Source of the DNA: Chaetorhynchus papuensis
Taxonomy: Eukaryota; Chordata; Aves; Passeriformes; Rhipiduridae
NCBI GenBank assembly: GCA_013396525.1
Contig: VWYX01001282.1
Location: forward strand, 62,001 to 126,000
Length of the DNA stretch: 64,000 bases
Reading direction: 5' to 3'
The translations under genes and the position numbers were made by a program. The notes under the pieces were generated by a model. That model worked only from the letters and a program-made list of their open reading frames with translations. It did no database searches and was not told where the DNA came from. Below are positions 58,201-64,000 of this stretch, in pieces (position 1 is the stretch's first letter; each line of letters opens with the position of its first letter).

Positions 58201-59539
58201 ATGTGGCTGCTTGCATAGGTATGGCCTAACATGAATGGACACTGATTTCCTTCATCTTTGCTGCAGTGAAAGGTAGGGTCAGGTACTCAGTCCAGTCAAC
58301 ACTCACTGCTGTCGAAAAATTGCCTTGAGTGCGGCCTGTATATAGATGTGGTTGAGAGTATTGTCTTTTTAATCTCCATAGGCCATGTAACTGGATTTTC
58401 CCAAAATACCAGCCCAGCTCTTGGGCTGTTCTGTGAGGCTGACCCCCTCTGGAAACCCTGAATGATGTGGTTAATATTCTTCTCACATCTGCCAGGAGTT
58501 AACCCAAGGACTAATGATATTACTGGAATATCAGCTTCTGTTTTTAAGTAGTGTTTTCCTAAATGCTCCCTTAAATATTACCTGATAAAGGGCGACTAGA
58601 AGGAAACAATGCTGCATAATTCCTCATCACACTAGTTAAGCACAGGATAAGGCTGGAATTCATCTGCTTTGTTACACAAGGAGTTTATCTTAAAATTTTA
58701 TCTGGGACAAGAACACCCTTAGGTACTTTCACAGTTATGACAACAGTATCCTGTGAAATAAACTGACAGGGGGTTATCCCTCACAGGAAACAGAGTGATG
58801 AAGCAGGAAGCTGCACTATCAGCTCACAGCAAACCAGTGCTCTAGAGTGGTTTTAGGTGCAGCCAAGCAGTGGAAAGGTTTTCCATGGGAGATGGTATAA
58901 AGCCAGGACTATATTATCTGGAAATTACTCAGGATTTCAACATTTTTCTTTTATGAGGAAGCCAAATTGCTACTCAGATAATTGCATGGTAATTCAGGAT
59001 CCCTGGACTCCTTTCCTGCTCGTTTCTTGTCTTAAGGTGCTGGTGTTGGTGGCACTATGAAGGAATTTACACACCGACTGGGGTTTTGACTGCTAGTGAC
59101 TGTGCATCCTTCACTCTGATTCAGTGCTGTCTACTCTGTAGAGGTGTGCTGTAAGGCTTCCTTAATCCCCACAGAGCCCTCTGGTACTCACAGAACTACA
59201 GAATGTTGTCATTAAAACAGAAACATCCATTTTATTTCACACTACGACCGATAACCCATTTTATTTTCCAGTCCCATTTTCCTTGTTTTCCTCTGCCAAT
59301 ACATCACTTAATAAAGGAATTGGAAGGCTCTTCTTGTACGTGATGCACAGCCAGCCCTTTCTCAATGTGTGGCCCTCGCCTGGACTTGCCATTATTTGAG
59401 GTGTAGATGGGTCTGTGTACGAGCCTGCACACACACGTGCACGCTTGCAAAAGCACACGCTGGGCGAGCTCCAGGCTAGCCATTAGATTTCCCCTGCTGT
59501 TACTCTACTGTACATATTCCTAGTAGATTAGAGCAGAAT
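55208..59539. other. Gene desert segment
   Basis: No gene is supported. AT-rich single-copy sequence is prominent at 56.45-56.70 and 57.05-57.35 kb. I recognise no repeats. Confidence 0.5.
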
Positions 59540-59835
59540 TTTTTTTATACGCTCTTCTATAAAAAGTTTGCTATATTGATTGCAGCCCAGTGAGCTGCTG
59601 TGGTTGATATCCGAGCGCTAACCCAGATAGGGATTAGCATTACATCAGCCATCAGGCGAGGGAACCTGGCGAGCTGCCAGCCTGTAAAAATGGAAGACAT
59701 TTGCGTCACTGTTCCCTTGGTAATGCTTCTTGGAGCCGTGTCAGCTGTCCCCCGAGGTTGTTTCCTTAATATGTCAACAGACATTCCTGAATCTTTAATG
59801 CTGAATAGCTCTTTTTCCTCTTCCAGAAACACTTA
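59540..59835. other. Motif-dense non-coding block, possible conserved enhancer
   Basis: High-complexity sequence with several unmethylated-looking CpG contexts (GATATCCGAGCGCTAACCC, CATCAGGCGAGGGAACC, CATTTGCGTCACTG) stands out in CpG-poor surroundings and lies beside AT-rich flanks. Retained CpGs in a desert can mark an active or conserved element. The open frames over it on both strands are short and have no domain. Confidence 0.3.
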
Positions 59836-62800
59836 GGTGAGAGTGTAGCTAGTGTCTCCTGCTGCCCTATGTATTAAAAAATTATATACCCATGTAGATG
59901 AGGCTTAATACCTTTTGGGGGAGGGTCACAGCAGTTACAGTCAGATCTGGGTGAAGCACAAAGCCCATCTGCAGTGGGATTGCCGTTTGGATGCACTGAG
60001 GAAGCAGCAGCCCTGTTCAAAACCACTCCTTCTCTGCCTCTGGAGCATCCCACTGGAGGGAATGAAAGCATCTGTGTTAGATCAATTGGTGGAATTTGCT
60101 AACATTTGGGATAAACTATCTGACCTTGCTTTAGGAATTCCAGTTCCACACAATAACTTCAGGTTAATGCCCGAAAGCTGTAGGGCTGTGCGCGCAGTGA
60201 CCTCTAGCTTCCGGAAGACATTTGTTAGTGCCAATTGTGAGAAATAGTCAGAGGTGTTATCCAATGACATTTTCACCTTTCTGCTTCTCCGTGCAGCCTA
60301 ATGATATTTTCAACTTGAAGAATTAAAATGCAAGTAAGATACACTGAACAAAATCTGAGCATGTGCCCTTTCAGCTGAAAGTAAACATCCGCTATCAAAA
60401 AGACCTTTTGTTCTTAGGTGACAGTTTAAAGTTTGCTGTAGTAATTAATCACAGACTTGTAATTCAGGAGTTCAGGAAGAGCAAGCAAAGAAGCAATTCT
60501 AAGAAATCACTTTGTGAGTAGCTTAATTTTGGTCAAGGAGCACTACAAAGTGCTCATGATAATTTATCACCGTTGCATGCATTTCACGCAACCCACTGAC
60601 CAAGCAGAAAACCACCCTGCTGGTTGAAACTCAGTTCTGCTGAGGGGACAGGGAGCTCTGTTAGCTTGCAGTCTTTAGCCAGTACTGAAGGACTTCCAGA
60701 TTCCTTGCTTGAGGAATGTGACCCCAGCGCTGGAATTTGTCTCCTGCGTAGCACCCCACGCGAGCTGTTTCCTTAAGCAGCCATGGGCAGGCAGCACGGG
60801 GAGGGAGGTGCTCCCCGGGGCCCGAGCAGAGGCAGGCGGTCCCTGCCTGCAGCTGGGCCAGGGCTGCAGGGCAGGAGGGAGACTCCTGAGAACCCCGACC
60901 TGACAACCTGCACTAGCAGCGTGGCAGTGACTGAGCCCTTCAGGTGAAGCGTTTGCACACGCCCGTGCACAGACACCTGCGAGGGAACTGATGCTCCTGC
61001 CTGAGCCCCGAGCCTGTTTGTCCTTACACTCTGCCACCTCCCTGGTCTCCAACTCTCATGGCCAGCTTTACCCTTGACAGACAGGTGACGAGTGACTCAG
61101 TCCAGTGGGAGAACACGGAGTACCCACTACAGCATCATCCCTAGGGAGGAGCAACCATGCCTTCCGCTGTCTCGGGGTGCTGGCAGAACTGGCTTTCCCC
61201 TCAGCCTCATGATGCCTGAAACCCACACAGACATAACCAAGCTCAGCTGCTTGGTCTGCACCCCAGCTTCCCTCACAGAGCCTGGTGCTCACTGGGTTGG
61301 AGCCAGACAGTGATGGACTCTACTCTTGGCCCCATGCTGCCACTCTGCTGGGAGGGCTGGAAGAGGCAGGTAGGACAAATGTGACTCACAGGGTAATCCA
61401 AAATTGGGCCAGGGTCATATGCTGGAGGCAGGTGGAGAGTACTGATGTGCAAACCCAGGGGTGTTTGGCTGTAGGTTACCAGCCTGGCAAGAGGCAGGAG
61501 CAAGGCCCCAGCTGAGCAGCTGGGCTTGAACACAGATGCCAGAAGCACAACTGATCCCATCTGTAGCTGTTTTTGCCTCTTGGCTGCTGCAGACACCAGC
61601 ACAGGCCTGTGGTTGCCTTCTTGAGGGAGGTTGCTGTAGGAACAAGAGGCTGAGGTAGAAGAAGCCCCTGCAGCAGGATTAGCAATGTGGGGAGGGCAAA
61701 GGGAAATGAAAAACTTCCTTCTCTGAGACAGAGCTTGTAATTCATCCCTCCTAGGATTGCCTCCTTGCCTCCATTCACCTGTTACGGACCCCAGATTTCT
61801 TACCAAGTGAGATGAGCCCCAAATCTGACTCCAAAGCCCTGACCCTTCCTACTGTCAGCCCTGTGGTTCCTCTCTGTCTATTGCTATCACACATTTCTAT
61901 ATATAACACAAGGCTCCTGTCTACTGCAAAGGGCATTTTCTGAGGTAAAGTTAAATACATGGCAAAACCTTTAGAAACAGAGCCTTGAAAACACAATTGG
62001 TCTATCCTGACTGCTTGTGTCATTCAAAACGATTGTTGAATGAAGGTCAGCTCTTGAACAGGTTAGAATTTTTATGGTTCTGTGAATTAACTTTCTCCTA
62101 GTCCCAGAAAGCTGCAAGTTGAGGTCTTTTGTACCACTGAGAGCTAGGCTTTGATAATCCCAGTGATACCCGAATCCCTAAAACTTCTGTCACTCGAGAG
62201 TACTGCTTACAGTCACCAAGTAGCTGCAGCTGAAGGAGGTGGGTGCCAGCTTGCCCTTGAGCTCTGCGCTTCCTATCAGCTTTCCAATAGTGCTTCCTGC
62301 CTGTTCCTGGGTGCAGTTCAACACTCCCTGCCTATGCTCCCAGAGAAGGCAGCGGGAGCCTTGCCATTGACCTCAGTGAATGTTGAAGTACCCTCACAGC
62401 ACTGATGACAATCTACAAAGCCCCATAAAAGTTCCACCTTTTATGTCCTCTTCCCATGCATGATGCCAGGATGAAAGGCTTCGGAGGCTGTGCTGACCAG
62501 CTTTTAAATCTGACTGTCTGAAGCGAGCGACCCTCAGAGACTGGCACAGATTTGACACATCATGTTCTTTTGCCTCATTTAAGCATGCCAACTTAATAGG
62601 AGTAGTTTTGATCCATGATATTCTGAAACAGATCACTGAAACTGGTTGCTGGAGGACCAGGCAGTATCTTGCCTCTATTTGTGCTGCAGCAATGCCCCAT
62701 TAAATTAGCCCTGGATGCAGTCTGGCGAGCTAATGTACATCCATACCAATTTGCTGGGCTGTCTGCAGGTATTCCCCTGGGGACTGGATTCCACGATGAT

Positions 62801-64000
62801 TTACAGTTAATCATTGTTTCCCCATGACTTTGTGCTTTTTAAGCCAAATGCTCAATATTCTGGGCAGGTGTGTCATATGGTGCAACTTCCTGCTGTGGTA
62901 AGCAGAGAAAGTCAGTGGCAGCCTGAGGAAATACTGAATTAGGAAAGTGTGGCTTTCTGATGGTAAGCACAGGTCCTCAGGTTGCCGTCTGAAGGACACT
63001 GTTGCTTTGGCTTCACTTGTCTCCCTCTGTTATGGAAAGATAGCACTGGCAGCAACTAGCATATCTAAAGACCCAGCACTGAGGCTTTTGTTTTCAGAGT
63101 AGAGTCTGAAGGGAGTCACCTACGGGTGAGCTGACTCATAAGCTACATGGAGAGGGGGACAGAAGCTAGAGTAGCATAGGAGGAGCTATGCCAGGCCTGT
63201 AAAGAAGGGTGTCACATGTCCTGTTGTGATGCCAGAGTATTTAGAAACTCAGGCCTGGTTTTGGCATGGATACTGAGCCAAATATTCCCATTAAAAAATG
63301 GCTTGTCAGCTAACTGTGTTTGTCCACCCAAAGCAGGCGCTCTGTATCCAGCTGTTTTTCCTAACACAGGAAAGAAGCCTGGTTCACCTCAGCCAGTCAG
63401 CTCTGCTCAGAGTGCAGTGCAGGGGAAATTCCATAAATATCAGGGAGTTTGGGTTAAAACAGTTTGTACAGAGACTTGTTCGAGATTCCAGATGTTTTGA
63501 ATTGTCTTTATAAAAATAAAACAATCTTCTAATACTTCTTCCATGTTATAAAAATCTGCTTTGTTTGTTTTTATCCAAAATTCATGCTTGTCCTGGACAT
63601 TTCAAAGGTCTGTGCTAATGGATATCAACAGTGCTATGACTCCATATGTCAGTTGCAGAAACCCAGCTTGTCCTCCCATGCCCCAGCTTAGGAAATCTCT
63701 TGCTGGAGACTTGGGCTAGGACAAGGAGCAAATGAATGTTTCCCTGCGTAGCTGCAGAATGTGAGTATAGTGAATGCTTGGGAGACCAAAGGGCAGATAG
63801 CCACGCTGAATGGAAACACTGGTTATTTCTGGCTAGTACGTGCCTCATGTGAGAGGGGTATGCTGTATTTTTGGACACCCCTGACAGCAAGTGAGTGCTC
63901 TTGAGGGCATGGATGTGCACAGAACAAGAGGCAGGGAGATTTCTGAACCTTGAGGACATCCAGATAGGATGTCTGTGAACTTGCTCTGATGGGTCAGGGA
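59836..64000. other. Gene desert segment to the window end
   Basis: No gene, RNA gene or clear repeat is supported. A GC-richer patch lies at about 60.72-61.00 kb. Nothing else is identifiable. Confidence 0.5.

Noticed and set aside
1..64000. Endogenous retrovirus or LTR elements, CRISPR arrays, rRNA
   Set aside because: No paired LTR-like ends, no polymerase-type motifs in any frame, no regular repeat-spacer pattern and no rRNA sequence were seen.

Overview
The window looks like bird nuclear DNA. The evidence is CR1 LINE 3' ends with the avian-type terminal motif, a compact GC-rich gene inside a large CpG island, and long AT-balanced non-coding flanks with little repeat. I cannot name the species. 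Only one protein-coding gene can be supported: IRF2BP2 (interferon regulatory factor 2 binding protein 2), on the + strand, with two coding exons (16512-17547 and 17914-18635, 585 residues). It has a CpG-island promoter region broken by an assembly gap and a long AT-rich 3' UTR.

Layout. 1-14,400 is gene-free, with a CA repeat near 8.14 kb. 14,480-18,640 is a CpG island containing a 112-base N gap (16,090-16,201) and IRF2BP2. 18,636 to about 21.6 kb is the probable 3' UTR. 22,722-23,008 is a nearly unbroken purine microsatellite. From 23 kb to the end is a gene desert holding three CR1 pieces (about 24.1, 35.0 and 39.0 kb), three MIR/CORE-SINE-like relics (about 44.7, 51.3 and 55.1 kb), a small CpG-rich block next to a CTCF-like motif (40.1-40.7 kb), an RFX-type X-box (41.6 kb), and AT-rich or motif-dense blocks that could be conserved regulatory elements of the kind found around developmental or transcription-regulator genes.

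The strongest unexplained signal is not biological machinery. Between 16,253 and 22,728 there are 30 runs of at least seven A that all fall on one 60-base lattice. Five lie in IRF2BP2 coding exon 1, keep the frame, and each create a Lys-Lys pair; one replaces the Gly-Phe recalled from mammalian IRF2BP2. A duplicated copy of intronic sequence shows the seven As standing where the other copy reads GGGGCGG. The lattice changes phase once, by exactly the amount expected if a 109-bp intronic tandem duplication is an extra, falsely joined copy. I read this as line-periodic sequence corruption plus a misjoin in one contig. A second false duplication flanks the 16-base gap at 42.2 kb. The annotated IRF2BP2 protein should therefore not be used uncorrected.
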